Origin: Amycolatopsis tolypomycina
GTDB lineage: Bacteria > Actinomycetota > Actinomycetes > Mycobacteriales > Pseudonocardiaceae
Length of the DNA stretch: 64,000 nucleotides
Reading direction: 5' to 3'
NCBI RefSeq assembly: GCF_900105945.1
Contig: NZ_FNSO01000004.1
Span: forward strand, 1,488,001 to 1,552,000
The notes beneath the pieces were generated by a model. That model did no database searches. It saw only the letters and a program-made list of their open reading frames with translations, and was not told the DNA's origin. The position numbers and the translations under genes are program-made. Positions 28,851 to 38,307 of this stretch are shown here, piece by piece; position 1 is the first letter of the stretch; each line of letters starts with the position of its first letter.

Positions 28851-30714
28851 TCACCAGCAGGTTGTAGCCGAACACCTGGTGCAGGGTCAGGTCCGCGGCG
28901 ATGCGCGGGCCGCCCGAGCCGGTCAGCAGCAACACCGCCATCAGCCCGGTGGCCGCGCCGACGAAGGCCAGCAGGGCTTCGTGGACCAGGCCGGTGACGA
29001 CGTCGCGGTCGCGTTCGTCGGAGAACAGCCGGACGTTCACCGACAGCCTGCCCTCCTCCAGCGCCGCGCCGATCCGGTCGACGCGGCGGGGGAGGCGGCG
29101 CAGCACCGGCAGCAGCGCCGTCAGTTCGCCGGCCGCGGCGCGCCCGAGCGGGCCCGGCCGCAGCCCCGCGCCGACCTGCTCGACGGCGAACGCGCGGGCC
29201 TCGGCGACGACGTCGAAGCCGGGATCCAGCGCGGCCAGCGTGCCTTCGGCCGTGGCCAGCGCGCGGAACACCGCGGCCACCGGCGGCGGCACGCTGAGCC
29301 GGAAGTCCGCGACCACCCGGAACAGGCCGGTGAACAGGTCGAGGTCCGGCGTGCGGCCGGGGCCGAAGTGCCGGGCGACCAGGGCGCCGAGTGCGCGTTC
29401 GAGGCGCTGTTCGTCGATCTCGCCGGTGCGGTCGACGACCTCCAGGAGCCCGTCGCGCAGGGCCGCCGGGTCGCCGCGGTCGAGGGCGAGCAGCAGGTTC
29501 TGGAGGCCGCCGCGCAGGCCCGCGTCGAGGCGGCCGACCGATCCGAAGTCGAGCAGGCCGAGGCGGCCGTCGGGCAGCAGCATGAGGTTGCCGGGGTGGG
29601 GGTCGGCGTGGAAGACGCCGCCGGTCATCACCTGGTCGAGCAGGCAGCGCAGGAGCGAGCGCGCCAGCCGCCTGCGTTCGGCGGCCGGCACCGAATCCTT
29701 CGCCGCGGCCAGCGGCTTTCCGGTGAGCCGCGACATCACCAGCACGCGCTCGGTCGAGAGTCCCTTGTGGACTTTCGGGAGCGCGACGTCCGGGGAGCCC
29801 GTCGCGGCGACGGCGGTGATGTTGCGGGCTTCGATGGTGAAGTCGAGTTCCTCGGCCAGCGCGTCGGCGAACCCGTCGGCCAGGTCGGCGACGCCGAGCG
29901 ACCGCGCCCAGTCCGCGCGCTCCGCCAGGGCCGCGGCCACGCGCCGGACGATGGCGATGTCGCGCTCGGCCTGTTCCCGCACGCCCGGCCGCTGGACCTT
30001 GACCACGACGTCTTCGCCGCTGTGCAGCTTGGCGCGGTAGACCTGCGCGACCGACGCGGCCGCGAGCGGTTCGGGGTCGAACTCGGCGAAGACGTCGTCG
30101 GGCGAGCCCCCGAGCTCGGCGGCCAGCACGGCCCACACGGCGTCGGCGCGGGCGGGCGCGACCCGGTCCTGCAGCCGGCCGAGCTCGTCGACGAAGGCCG
30201 GGGGCAGCAGGTCCGCGCGGGTGGAGAGCAGCTGGCCGAGCTTCACGAACGTCACGCCGCCTTCTTCGAGCGCCTGGCGCAGCGACCGGGCGAGCTTGGC
30301 GTGGCGCGTGCGGCCCGGCTCGCGGCGGCCGGTCAGGTAGCGGCCGAGGCCGTGCTTGACCGCGATCCGGCTGATCTGCGCGTACCGGCGGGTCCGGGCC
30401 AGCCGGCCCCGCAGCCGGCCGAGCCCGAGGCCGTTCGGCAGCGCCAGTTCCGCGACGAACAGGAAGATCAGCGTCGCCAGGAAAGCACTGCCCGCCAACG
30501 GGATCAGCAAGCCGACGGCCACACCGCCGTTGTGCAGCAGCGAAACGGGGAACGCCTGCCCGATGCCACCGGCGACGAGCCACCCGAACGCGGCGGCGCA
30601 CAGCGCGCGCACGGCACCGATCCGAACACCGAGCACCCGCCGGGCCGCGGCGACGAGCGGCCACAGCACGAGCACGTAGAGGGGGAGGGTCAGCAGGCCC
30701 AGCAGGATGTCCAT
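28774..30714 (-). CDS. ABC1/UbiB-family atypical kinase, membrane protein
   Basis: UbiB/ADCK-type protein kinase-like ATPase. In other bacteria these support isoprenoid-quinone synthesis; since this organism should use menaquinone, the exact role is unclear. 646 residues: three N-terminal hydrophobic segments, the KxGQ motif GVTFVKLGQLLSTR near residue 155, AASVAQVYRAKL and VVVKVQRPG (the ATP lysine), HADPHPGNLML near 365, LGLLDFGSVGRL, and two C-terminal membrane segments. AAGGGAA lies before the ATG at 30714. The last 26 codons overlap the convergent gene. Confidence 0.9.
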   Translation of the reverse strand: MDILLGLLTLPLYVLVLWPLVAAARRVLGVRIGAVRALCAAAFGWLVAGGIGQAFPVSLLHNGGVAVGLLIPLAGSAFLATLIFLFVAELALPNGLGLGRLRGRLARTRRYAQISRIAVKHGLGRYLTGRREPGRTRHAKLARSLRQALEEGGVTFVKLGQLLSTRADLLPPAFVDELGRLQDRVAPARADAVWAVLAAELGGSPDDVFAEFDPEPLAAASVAQVYRAKLHSGEDVVVKVQRPGVREQAERDIAIVRRVAAALAERADWARSLGVADLADGFADALAEELDFTIEARNITAVAATGSPDVALPKVHKGLSTERVLVMSRLTGKPLAAAKDSVPAAERRRLARSLLRCLLDQVMTGGVFHADPHPGNLMLLPDGRLGLLDFGSVGRLDAGLRGGLQNLLLALDRGDPAALRDGLLEVVDRTGEIDEQRLERALGALVARHFGPGRTPDLDLFTGLFRVVADFRLSVPPPVAAVFRALATAEGTLAALDPGFDVVAEARAFAVEQVGAGLRPGPLGRAAAGELTALLPVLRRLPRRVDRIGAALEEGRLSVNVRLFSDERDRDVVTGLVHEALLAFVGAATGLMAVLLLTGSGGPRIAADLTLHQVFGYNLLVISALVGLRLLFVVFRRSGRASRSAR

Positions 30715-30901
30715 CGGTTCCCTTTCGCCGTCGCCGAGCAGATCACGACGGCTCCGGCGCGCGGCTCACGCGACGGCGGGAGGCGGCTCCCTCCCGCGAG
30801 GGAACGACGTGCGGCCGTGGCGTGCTGAGTCGCGTGGCGGCGTCGGCCGTTCCACCGCAAGAGGGAGGCGCGCCCGGGCCGTCACCTGCGAAGATCGGCC
30901 C

Positions 30902-32119
30902 GTGCGCATCCTGACGAGCAAGGCGACCTACCGCCGCTGGGTCTACCTCGTCCTCGGTGGCGCCATCAGCGTGCCCTACCTGCTGTTCTCCGCGGTCGCC
31001 GTGCCGTCGCTGCTGCCGTTCGTCACGACGCTGGAACGCGCCACCCTCGTCGGTGGCCTGCTCACCCTCGCCGTGCTGGCCGGGACCGCGTTCCTGCCCG
31101 CCGTCCACGTCCTCGAGTCCACCGCCGTCCGCGAGCTGCTCGACGACCCGGTGCCGGACGCGCCCGCCAAGCCCCACACCCGCGCCGGGCGACGGCGCGC
31201 CGCGGTGATGTTCGTGCTGCACGTCGGCGCCGGGTTCGTCGTCAGCTTCTTCAGCCTCGCCGCGCCCGTCGGGATCGGGCTGTCGATCAGCGCCGTCTTC
31301 ACCGGGCAGCTGGTCCAGACCGGCGAGGGTGACGCTGTCACCGTGCCGGTGGGCTGGGCGTCGGTGTGGCTGCCGGTGGTCTTCCTGATCGGCCTGGTCG
31401 TGCTGGTCTACGCCGTCAGCGTCGTCGGCGGGCTGCTGCGCCGGGCCGCGATCGCGCTGCTGGGGACGACGGCCGCCGACCGGATCGCCCGGCTCGAGCG
31501 GCGGACCGAGCAGCTCGCCGAACGCAACCGCCTGGCCAGGGAGCTGCACGACTCGGTCGGGCACGCGCTGAGCGTCGTCACCCTCCAGGCGGGCGCCGCC
31601 CGGCGGACGCTGCGCACCGACCCGGACTTCACCGAGCAGGCGCTCGGCGCGATCGAGGAGTCGGCCCGCACGGCGCTCGACGACCTCGACCACGTCCTCG
31701 GGCTGCTGCGCGAGGAGACGGCCGGCCGGGCACCGCAGCCGACACTGGCCGCGCTGCCGTCCCTCATCGAAACGACCCGGCTCGCGGGCACGGAGGTGAC
31801 CGCCGACATCGGCGGCGACCTGGCCGCCGTGCCGCCGGTGGTGTCGCGCGAGGTGTACCGGATCTTGCAGGAATGCCTGACCAACGCGGTGCGCCACGCC
31901 GGTAGGGTCCCGGTGTCGGTGGTCGTCGACGTCGCGGCGCACGAGCTGCGCGCCCGGGTCACCAACCCGCGGGCCGGCGGCCAACGCAGGGCCGGTGGCG
32001 GGCGCGGGGTGCGCGGAATGGCCGAGCGAGTGGCGGTACTGGGCGGCGAGCTGTCGGTGGGGTCGGTGGACGAGCGGTGGGAGGTCGTGGTGCGGGTGCC
32101 GTGGGGAGGCGCGCGGTGA
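30902..32119 (+). CDS. Two-component sensor histidine kinase (NarL-type, HisKA_3)
   Basis: Membrane sensor kinase. 405 residues: four to six hydrophobic segments in the first 190 residues with almost no extracytoplasmic domain, so an intramembrane stimulus is likely. Then a dimerisation helix with the phospho-accepting histidine in ARELHDSVGHALSVV near residue 217, the N box ILQECLTNAVRHAG, and a C-terminal G box RGVRGMAERVAVLGG. The catalytic domain lacks a clear D box (DNG), seen as RVTNPRAGG instead, so ATP binding may be atypical. GTG start; the stop overlaps the regulator start. Confidence 0.9.
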   Translation: MRILTSKATYRRWVYLVLGGAISVPYLLFSAVAVPSLLPFVTTLERATLVGGLLTLAVLAGTAFLPAVHVLESTAVRELLDDPVPDAPAKPHTRAGRRRAAVMFVLHVGAGFVVSFFSLAAPVGIGLSISAVFTGQLVQTGEGDAVTVPVGWASVWLPVVFLIGLVVLVYAVSVVGGLLRRAAIALLGTTAADRIARLERRTEQLAERNRLARELHDSVGHALSVVTLQAGAARRTLRTDPDFTEQALGAIEESARTALDDLDHVLGLLREETAGRAPQPTLAALPSLIETTRLAGTEVTADIGGDLAAVPPVVSREVYRILQECLTNAVRHAGRVPVSVVVDVAAHELRARVTNPRAGGQRRAGGGRGVRGMAERVAVLGGELSVGSVDERWEVVVRVPWGGAR

Positions 32120-32769
32120 GCGTCGGCGTGTTGCTGGTGGACGACGAGCCGCTGATCCGGGCCGGGCTCCGCGCGATCGTCGACAGCGAGGACGGCCTGC
32201 GCGTGCTCGGCGAGGCCGCCGACGGCGCGGAGGTGCCCGGGCTGGTCGCCCGGCTGCGGCCCGACGTCGTGCTGATGGACGTGCGGATGCCCGCCGTCGA
32301 CGGGATCCGGGCCACCACCCACCTGATGTCCACTGTGGACGAGCCGCCGAAGGTGATCGTGGTGACCACCTTCGAGAACGACGACTACGTCTACGACGCG
32401 CTGGTCGCCGGCGCCAGCGGCTTCCTGCTCAAGCGGGCCCGGCCGGAGGAGATCGTCGCGGCGATCCGGACGGTGGTGGCCGGCGAATCCCTGCTGTTCC
32501 CGGCGGCGATCCGCCGCCTGGCCGCCCGCCATGCCCCCACCCCGGAGGGCGACGGGCTGGCCGCCGCCGGGCTCACCGAACGCGAGCGCGAAGTCCTGCG
32601 GCTGATGGCCGGTGGACTGTCCAATGTGGAGATCGCAGGCGAGCTGTACGTGGGCGTCCAGACGGTGAAGACCCACGTGGGCAACGTGCTCGCCAAACTC
32701 GGCGCGCGGGACCGCACCCAGGCGGTGATCCGCGCCTACGACTCGGGCTTCGTGACCCCGGCGGGCTGA
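32116..32769 (+). CDS. NarL/FixJ-family response regulator
   Basis: Partner of the kinase, coupled by a GTGA overlap. 217 residues: receiver domain with acidic pair VDDEPLIRAG, phospho-acceptor Asp55 in VVLMDVRMP, Thr in VVTTFENDDYV and Lys in GFLLKRARPEE, then a LuxR-type HTH near residues 145-205 (LTEREREVLRLMAGGLSNVE and VQTVKTHVGNVLAKLG). The targets are unknown; the UbiB-type gene and its promoter lie divergent just upstream of the kinase. Confidence 0.94.
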   Translation: MSVGVLLVDDEPLIRAGLRAIVDSEDGLRVLGEAADGAEVPGLVARLRPDVVLMDVRMPAVDGIRATTHLMSTVDEPPKVIVVTTFENDDYVYDALVAGASGFLLKRARPEEIVAAIRTVVAGESLLFPAAIRRLAARHAPTPEGDGLAAAGLTEREREVLRLMAGGLSNVEIAGELYVGVQTVKTHVGNVLAKLGARDRTQAVIRAYDSGFVTPAG

Positions 32770-32820
32770 TTCGGGCAGCATGGCCCGCATGGTCGCCGCG
32801 CTGGAAGCCGGCAGCCGTCG

Positions 32821-33357
32821 CTACTGCTGACGCGGCCCGTATCCCGGCGGCGGAGGCTGCTGGAACCCTTGCGGCGGAGGGAACCCCGGCTGCTGGAATC
32901 CCGGCTGCTGCTGGAACCCCGGCTGCTGCGGGAAGTTCTGGTGCGCCGGATATCCCTGCGCCGGAAATCCCTGCTGCGGGTATCCCGGCGGCGGCGCAAA
33001 GCCGAGCTGCTGCCCGGGCCCGGTCTGGGCCACCGGGCCGGACCCTTGGCCGGCCCGGCGCCGGATCGCGACGATCAGCCGCCAACCGCACGCACCCGCG
33101 ATCACGGTGCCGATCCCGAACGTGACCCACCGGCCGCCGCCCTTGAAGGCGGCTGCGTCGTCGAGCGCTTTCTGCCGCTTTTCTTCGTAGGTCTCGCTGG
33201 ATTTCTGGCCGTACTGGGTCTTTTCGCAGGTCTGCCCCGGCCGCATCTCTTCGCCGCCGCACAGCACCTTGCCGGGCTCGCCGGAGCCGAACAGGCCGAG
33301 CGCCATCAACCCCAGCCCGAACAGCAGGCCGACCGACCACCAAACCACGCTTTTCAC
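32821..33357 (-). CDS. Membrane protein with Pro/Gln-rich repetitive tail
   Basis: 178 residues, unknown function. Two hydrophobic segments (VVWWSVGLLFGLGLMALGLF and WVTFGIGTVIAGACGWRLIV) bracket an extracytoplasmic loop of about 55 residues with two cysteines (VLCGGEEM and QTCEKTQ) that may form a disulfide. The cytoplasmic tail consists of PGFQQQ/PGYPQQGF-like repeats rich in Pro, Gln, Gly and Phe. The GTG at 33357 has GAGGGGGA upstream. Similar tails occur in actinobacterial septal and cell-wall proteins, but no specific family is recognised. Confidence 0.7.
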   Translation of the reverse strand: MKSVVWWSVGLLFGLGLMALGLFGSGEPGKVLCGGEEMRPGQTCEKTQYGQKSSETYEEKRQKALDDAAAFKGGGRWVTFGIGTVIAGACGWRLIVAIRRRAGQGSGPVAQTGPGQQLGFAPPPGYPQQGFPAQGYPAHQNFPQQPGFQQQPGFQQPGFPPPQGFQQPPPPGYGPRQQ

Positions 33358-33452
33358 GGATCCCCCTCTGGTCCATACGGAGTAGCGGGGGATATCAGAC
33401 CACAAATCGGTCTGTGACGCACGTGCTTCCGATGTAACAGGCCGGGGAGGGC

Positions 33453-33824
33453 TCAGTCCAGGCAGAACTCGTTGCCCTCGATGTCCTGCATGTTCTGGCA
33501 CGACTCGTTCTCCTCGTCCGCGAGCAGCAGCTGCCCGCGGACCGCGCCGAGCGCCACCAGCCGCGTGCACTCGGCCTCGAGCGCCGCCAGCCGCTCCTCC
33601 CCGACGAGCCCCGTGCCGACGCGGACGTCGAGGTGCACGCGGTTCTTGACCACCTTGCCCTCCGGCACGCGCTGGAAGTACAGCCGCGGGCCCACGCCCG
33701 TGGGATCTGTGCAGGCGACGCCCGAGCTGTGCAGCTCGTACCCCAGCACCTCGCACCAGAACCGGGCGACCCGCTCGGGATCCGCGCAGTCGAACGTGAC
33801 CTGGACCTGCCTGACCGACGTCAT
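33453..33824 (-). CDS. VOC (glyoxalase/bleomycin-resistance) superfamily protein
   Basis: 123-residue single vicinal-oxygen-chelate domain: VQVTFDCADPERVARFWCEV at the start, the strand RVHLDVRVG in the middle, and MQDIEGNEFCLD at the end, matching the usual D-P-x-G-N-E-F end of VOC enzymes with GNEF retained. Substrate unknown; many such proteins bind aromatic or antibiotic molecules. The ATG at 33824 follows TAGGGT by 7 nt, suggesting its own leaderless promoter after the cysN-cysC gene. Confidence 0.85.
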   Translation of the reverse strand: MTSVRQVQVTFDCADPERVARFWCEVLGYELHSSGVACTDPTGVGPRLYFQRVPEGKVVKNRVHLDVRVGTGLVGEERLAALEAECTRLVALGAVRGQLLLADEENESCQNMQDIEGNEFCLD

Positions 33825-33837
33825 GCGGCCCACCCTA
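33825..33837 (-). promoter_or_regulatory. Candidate -10 box, leaderless VOC message
   Basis: On the minus strand TAGGGT (33837-33832), 7 nt, then ATG at 33824; it lies in the 33-bp gap after the cysN-cysC stop. Confidence 0.4.
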
Positions 33838-33857
33838 GGCGCGCGGGCAAGGAAATT

Positions 33858-35669
33858 TCAGCCGAGGTCGTCGAGCAGGGCCTGGATCGCCGCCGCCATC
33901 GCCGCCGGGTCGCCGTCGCCCGGGTGCAGCACCAGATCCGGTGACGTCGGACGCTCGTAGGGCGCGTCGATGCCCGTGAAACCCGTGATCTCCCCGGCGC
34001 GCGCCTTCGCGTACATGCCCTTCGGGTCGCGGGCTTCGCACACCTCCAGCGGCGTGTCGACGAAGACCTCCAGGAACGGCAGCCCGTCGTGGATCGACCG
34101 GGCTCGCGCTCGGTCCGCCGCGTACGGGCTGATCAGCGACGCGATCGCCACCACGCCCGCGTCGGCGAACAGGCGCGCCACCTCCGCCACGCGCCGGACG
34201 TTCTCCGCGCGGTCCTCGGGGCCGAACCCCAGACCGGCGTTGAGCCCGTGCCGCAGGTTGTCGCCGTCGAGCAGGTACGCCGGACGGCCGGCCGCGACCA
34301 GCCGGCGCTCCAGCTCGACCGCCACCGACGACTTGCCCGACGCCGACAGTCCGGTGAGCCACACCGTCGCGCCGCGGGTCGGGCGGTCCTCGCGCCGCAC
34401 CGCCGCCGTGTGCCAGACGACCGGGGACGCCACCGCGCCGGTGATCATGCCCGCCGCGACCGTGTCGCCGGTGTGCTCGTCCACCAGCAGGAAGCCGCCG
34501 GTCGCCCGGTTGCGGCGGTACGGGTCGAACAGCAGCGGCGCGCGCGTGCGCAGCCGGATGCGGCCGATGTCGTTCAAGGCCAGCGCTTCCGCCGTCTCGT
34601 CGCGGTGCAGGGTGGTGACGTCGAGGCGGTACTCCAGCCGCTCCACCGTGCCCCGCGTTTCGGTGGTCGTGTGCCGGACGACGTACGAAGCGCCCGGGGC
34701 CAGCGAGGCACGCTCGGAGAACCAGCAGACCAGGGCGTCGACCTCGCGGGCCGACTCGGCGCGGTTGCCGGGGCGGCACAGCATCGCGCCGCGGCCGAGG
34801 TCGAGGTCGTCGGCCAGCTCCACCGCCACCGCCTGGCCGGTGAAGGCCTCTGCCAACGGCGTCCCGCCCGGGCCCCACACCGCGCGCACCTTCGACGTGA
34901 ACCCCGACGGCAGCGCCACGACGTCGTCGCCCGGCTTGAACACGCCGCCGGCGATGGTGCCCGCGTAGCCGCGGAAGTCGGACTTGCGGATGACGTACTG
35001 CACCGGGAACCGCGCGTCGATGAGGTTGCGGTCGGAGGCGACGTGCACCTCCTCCAGCTGGTGCAGCAGCGAAGTGCCTTCGTACCACGGCATGCTCGCG
35101 CTGCGGTGGACGACGTTGTCGCCGTGCAGTGCCGAAACCGGCACGAACGTCAGGTCGGCGACGTCGAGCTTCATCGCGAACCGGCGGAAGTCCTCGCGGA
35201 TCTCGTCGAACCGCTCCTGCGACCAGTCCACCAGGTCCATCTTGTTGACGCACACGACGAGGTGCCCGATGCCGAGCAGCGACGCCAGGAACGCGTGCCG
35301 CCGCGACTGCTCCAGCACGCCCTTGCGCGCGTCGACGAGGATCAGCGCCAGGTCGGCCGTCGACGCGCCGGTCACCATGTTCCGCGTGTACTGCAGGTGC
35401 CCCGGGGTGTCCGCGATGATGAACTTGCGCCGGGGCGTCGCGAAGTACCGGTGGGCGACGTCGATCGTGATGCCCTGCTCGCGCTCGGCCCGCAGCCCGT
35501 CGGTGAGCAGGGCCAGGTCCGGGTAGTCCTCGCCGCGGTCGCGGCTGGCGCGCTCGACGGCGGCGAGCTGGTCGGTGAAGATCGCCTTCGAGTCGAACAG
35601 CAGCCGTCCGATCAACGTCGACTTGCCGTCGTCGACGCTCCCGGCGGTGGCGATCCGCAGCAGCTGCAT
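33858..35669 (-). CDS. cysNC: Bifunctional sulfate adenylyltransferase subunit 1 / adenylylsulfate kinase
   Basis: Makes PAPS: the CysN half is the regulatory GTPase of ATP sulfurylase and the CysC half phosphorylates APS. 603 residues: G1 [15 protein letters not shown] near residue 10, effector [16 protein letters not shown]3 [14 protein letters not shown]4 [10 protein letters not shown]-Tu-like barrels to about 430, then CysC with Walker [17 protein letters not shown] near residue 436, [10 protein letters not shown] and [13 protein letters not shown] at 35669 overlaps the cysD stop. PAPS would feed the sulfotransferase encoded divergently 5 kb away. Confidence 0.96.
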   Translation of the reverse strand: MQLLRIATAGSVDDGKSTLIGRLLFDSKAIFTDQLAAVERASRDRGEDYPDLALLTDGLRAEREQGITIDVAHRYFATPRRKFIIADTPGHLQYTRNMVTGASTADLALILVDARKGVLEQSRRHAFLASLLGIGHLVVCVNKMDLVDWSQERFDEIREDFRRFAMKLDVADLTFVPVSALHGDNVVHRSASMPWYEGTSLLHQLEEVHVASDRNLIDARFPVQYVIRKSDFRGYAGTIAGGVFKPGDDVVALPSGFTSKVRAVWGPGGTPLAEAFTGQAVAVELADDLDLGRGAMLCRPGNRAESAREVDALVCWFSERASLAPGASYVVRHTTTETRGTVERLEYRLDVTTLHRDETAEALALNDIGRIRLRTRAPLLFDPYRRNRATGGFLLVDEHTGDTVAAGMITGAVASPVVWHTAAVRREDRPTRGATVWLTGLSASGKSSVAVELERRLVAAGRPAYLLDGDNLRHGLNAGLGFGPEDRAENVRRVAEVARLFADAGVVAIASLISPYAADRARARSIHDGLPFLEVFVDTPLEVCEARDPKGMYAKARAGEITGFTGIDAPYERPTSPDLVLHPGDGDPAAMAAAIQALLDDLG

Positions 35670-36583
35670 CAGAAGTAGCCCTCTCGCTTGCGGTCTTCCA
35701 TGCCGGCTTCGGAGATCCGGTCGTCGGCGCGGGTGGCGCCGCGCTCGGTGACGCGGGTGGCGGCCACCTCGGCGACCACTTCGGACGGTGTCGACGCCGA
35801 CGACTCGACGCAGCCGGTGCACGTGGCGTCCCCGACGGTCCGGAAGCGCACGGTCGCCTCGTACGGCGTCTCGCCGTCCACAAGGGACAGAAAGCGGGTG
35901 GCCGCCAGCAGCATGCCGTCGCGCTGGACCACCGGGCGCCGGTGCGCGTAGTACAGCGGCGGCAGCGCGATCCGCTCGTCGCGGATGTACTGCCAGATGT
36001 CCAGCTCGGTCCAGTTCGACAGCGGGAAGACGCGGATGTGCTCGCCGCGGCGGTGCCGTCCGTTGTAGAGGTTCCACAGCTCCGGGCGCTGCGCCCGCGG
36101 GTTCCACTGGCCGTGCTCGTCGCGGAAGCTGAACACGCGCTCCTTCGCGCGGGCCTTCTCCTCGTCGCGCCGGGCGCCGCCGAACACGGCGTCGAAGCCG
36201 CCTTCGCGGATCGCCCGCAGCAGCGTCACCGTCTGCAGCCGGTTGCGGCTGGCGCCCGGCCCAGTGTCCTCGACGACGCGGCCGGCGTCGATGTCGTCCT
36301 GCACGCGGGCCACCTCCAGGCGCAGGCCGAGGGCGGCGACGGTCTCGTCGCGGAACCGGAGCACTTCGTCGAAGTTGTGGCCGGTGTCGACGTGCAGCAC
36401 CGGAAACGGCAGCGGCGCGGGCCAGAAGGCCTTCGCGGCGGCGTGCAGCATCACCACCGAGTCCTTGCCCCCGGAGAAGAGCAGGACGGGGCGCTCGAAG
36501 GTCGCCGCGACTTCGCGGAAGACGTGCACGGCCTCCGCTTCGAGCGCGGCCAGGTGCGAGAGCTCGTACGAGGTCACGGACAC
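35669..36583 (-). CDS. cysD: Sulfate adenylyltransferase subunit 2
   Basis: Catalytic subunit of ATP sulfurylase, making APS from sulfate and ATP with CysN. 304 residues: PP-loop [18 protein letters not shown] near residue 30, [40 protein letters not shown], and the conserved end [16 protein letters not shown]. The GTG at 36583 is chosen because TTGACC-N18-TACTTT is followed by 6 nt and this GTG; an ATG at 36601 would lie inside the promoter spacer. Operon with cysNC (ATGA overlap). Confidence 0.95.
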   Translation of the reverse strand: MSVTSYELSHLAALEAEAVHVFREVAATFERPVLLFSGGKDSVVMLHAAAKAFWPAPLPFPVLHVDTGHNFDEVLRFRDETVAALGLRLEVARVQDDIDAGRVVEDTGPGASRNRLQTVTLLRAIREGGFDAVFGGARRDEEKARAKERVFSFRDEHGQWNPRAQRPELWNLYNGRHRRGEHIRVFPLSNWTELDIWQYIRDERIALPPLYYAHRRPVVQRDGMLLAATRFLSLVDGETPYEATVRFRTVGDATCTGCVESSASTPSEVVAEVAATRVTERGATRADDRISEAGMEDRKREGYF

Positions 36584-36619
36584 GCGAAAAAAGTAGAACA
36601 TGTTCTTGTCTTTGGTCAA
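36584..36619 (-). promoter_or_regulatory. cysD promoter with palindromic operator in the spacer
   Basis: Minus strand: -35 TTGACC (36619-36614), 18-bp spacer, -10 TACTTT (36595-36590), 6 nt, GTG. The perfect palindrome AGAACATGTTCT (36595-36606) fills the spacer next to the -10, an ideal site for a repressor. It also lies 35 bp from the divergent SnoaL-like gene, so one regulator could control both. The protein is unknown. Confidence 0.65.
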
Positions 36620-36640
36620 GCCGTGCGGGACGCTGGTGAC

Positions 36641-37120
36641 ATGGACCTGGTCGTACTCGAAGAGATCAAGCGGCTGAAGTACCGGTACCTGCGCGGGGTG
36701 GACCTGAAGCTGTGGGACGAGGTGGCCGACACCTTCACCGTCGACGCCACGGCCGACTACGGGACCCGCGCGGTCGGGAGTGAGGGGAAGCAGTTCGAGG
36801 GGCGCGACGCCATCGTCGAGTTCCTCACCCAGAGCCTCGGCAACGGCATCATCACGGTGCACCACGCGGCTCAGCCGGAGATCGACGTCGACGGCGACAC
36901 CGCGACCGGGCGGTGGTCCTTCACCGACAAGGTCATCGTGCCCGACCACAAGGTGATCATCGAAGGCGCCGCGTTCTACGAGGACACCTACCGCCGCGGC
37001 AACGACGGTGTCTGGCGGATCTCGCACATCGGGTACGTCCGGACCTACGAATCGATGATGTCCTGGGAGGCCATCCCGGGCTTCCGGCTGCTCGCGAACC
37101 GCTGGGCAGTCCCGGCATGA
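36641..37120 (+). CDS. SnoaL/NTF2-like protein
   Basis: 159 residues with the cone-shaped alpha+beta fold of SnoaL-like cyclases and dehydratases: [20 protein letters not shown] at the start, [32 protein letters not shown] and a C-terminal [14 protein letters not shown]. Members act on polyketides, steroids or aromatics, or are only binding proteins. First gene of a tight four-gene operon (ATGA overlaps) that reads away from cysD. The ATG at 36641 has no strong ribosome site (GGTG nearby). Confidence 0.85.
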   Translation: MDLVVLEEIKRLKYRYLRGVDLKLWDEVADTFTVDATADYGTRAVGSEGKQFEGRDAIVEFLTQSLGNGIITVHHAAQPEIDVDGDTATGRWSFTDKVIVPDHKVIIEGAAFYEDTYRRGNDGVWRISHIGYVRTYESMMSWEAIPGFRLLANRWAVPA

Positions 37121-38307
37121 TCGAGAACGAGTTCTCGTTGACCCGGCCGTTCGCCGACGCCATCGTCGAGGCCGAGAAGCTGATCGCCGAAGCCCCGCCG
37201 GCGCAGACCGAGCAGGGCCTCCTCGAGGGCTACGACTACCTCGCCGGCAGCATCCGGGCGTCGCTGCAGATGGCCTGGGCCTACCAGCGCGACTTCCCGT
37301 ACTTCACCGCGTCCACCGGGCCCTACACGAAGATGGGCCTGGACAACCCGGACACGCTGTACTTCAACGCGAACATCCGGGCCGACCGCGAGTACCTGGT
37401 CACCGGCGTCCGCGGCACCACCGCCGACCTCAGCTTCCAGGTCCTCAACGGCGACTACTCGCCGGTGGAGGTGCCCGACAGCCTCGCCGCGTTCGACGAC
37501 CGGAAGCTCGAAATCGGCCCGGACGGCCGGTTCGAGCTGCGCTTCGGCCCGGCCCGCGACAACCCGCCGCCGAACTACTTCGTCCTCGGCGAGGGCTCGT
37601 CGATGCTGGTGGTCCGCGAGGTCTACAGCGACTGGGCGACCGAACGCCGTGGCGAAATCCGCATTCAGTGCGTCGACACCGCGGGCCAGGCGCCGCCGGT
37701 GCCGGACCGGTCCGCGCTGGCCAAGCGCTACGGCGTCACCGGCAAGATCCTGCTGAGCAGGCTCAAGACGTTCCTGGCCTTCCCGAAGTGGTTCTACTAC
37801 GACCTGCCGGTGAACACGCTGACCGAGCCGCGCTCGACGCCGGGCGGGCTCACCACGCAGTTCTCCTCGGCCGGGCACTACGAGCTCGGCCCCGAGGAGG
37901 CGATGATCGTCACCGTGCCGCGCTGCGCGGACGCGCCGTACCAGGGCATCCAGCTCGGCAGCCTCTGGTACGTCTCGCTCGACTACGTCAACCACCAGAC
38001 GAGCCTCACCGCCGACCAGGCCCGCGTCGACCCGGACGGCAAGCTCCGGTTCGTGGTCGCCGAGCGCGACCCCGGCCTCGCGAACTGGCTGGAGCTCACC
38101 GGCCACGAGCGTGGGTACCTGCAGATCCGCTGGCAGCGGCTGGCCCGCGACCTCGGCCCGGACGACGGCCCGGTCGTCGAGGTGGTCAAGACCGACGAGC
38201 TGCCCGACCGGCTGCCGTACCACGCCGAGGCGCGGGTGACGCCGGAGCAGTGGGCGGCGCGGATCGCGGCCCGGCAGGACGCCGTCGCCGCCCGGATGCT
38301 GGGATGA
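37117..38307 (+). CDS. DUF1214-like protein of unknown function
   Basis: 396 residues, no signal peptide. Segments MGLDNPDTLYFNANIRADRE, VRGTTADLSFQVLNGDYSP and GLTTQFSSAGHYELGPEEAM, then PYQGIQLGSLWYVSLDYVNH resemble proteins annotated as DUF1214/DUF1254-like in actinobacteria, placed with steroid or lipid-type catabolic genes. No catalytic residues are known to me. Start and stop overlap neighbours by 4 bp, so it is made in step with the SnoaL-like and SDR proteins. A role in the same pathway is inferred from context only. Confidence 0.75.
   Translation: MIENEFSLTRPFADAIVEAEKLIAEAPPAQTEQGLLEGYDYLAGSIRASLQMAWAYQRDFPYFTASTGPYTKMGLDNPDTLYFNANIRADREYLVTGVRGTTADLSFQVLNGDYSPVEVPDSLAAFDDRKLEIGPDGRFELRFGPARDNPPPNYFVLGEGSSMLVVREVYSDWATERRGEIRIQCVDTAGQAPPVPDRSALAKRYGVTGKILLSRLKTFLAFPKWFYYDLPVNTLTEPRSTPGGLTTQFSSAGHYELGPEEAMIVTVPRCADAPYQGIQLGSLWYVSLDYVNHQTSLTADQARVDPDGKLRFVVAERDPGLANWLELTGHERGYLQIRWQRLARDLGPDDGPVVEVVKTDELPDRLPYHAEARVTPEQWAARIAARQDAVAARMLG

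Noticed and set aside
36584..36601. ATG at 36601 as cysD start
   Set aside because: It lies in the promoter spacer; the GTG at 36583 is at the predicted transcription start and fits homologue length.
36595..36606. LexA/SOS box
   Set aside because: GAAC and GTTC are separated by 2 bp; the actinobacterial SOS box needs 4 bp.
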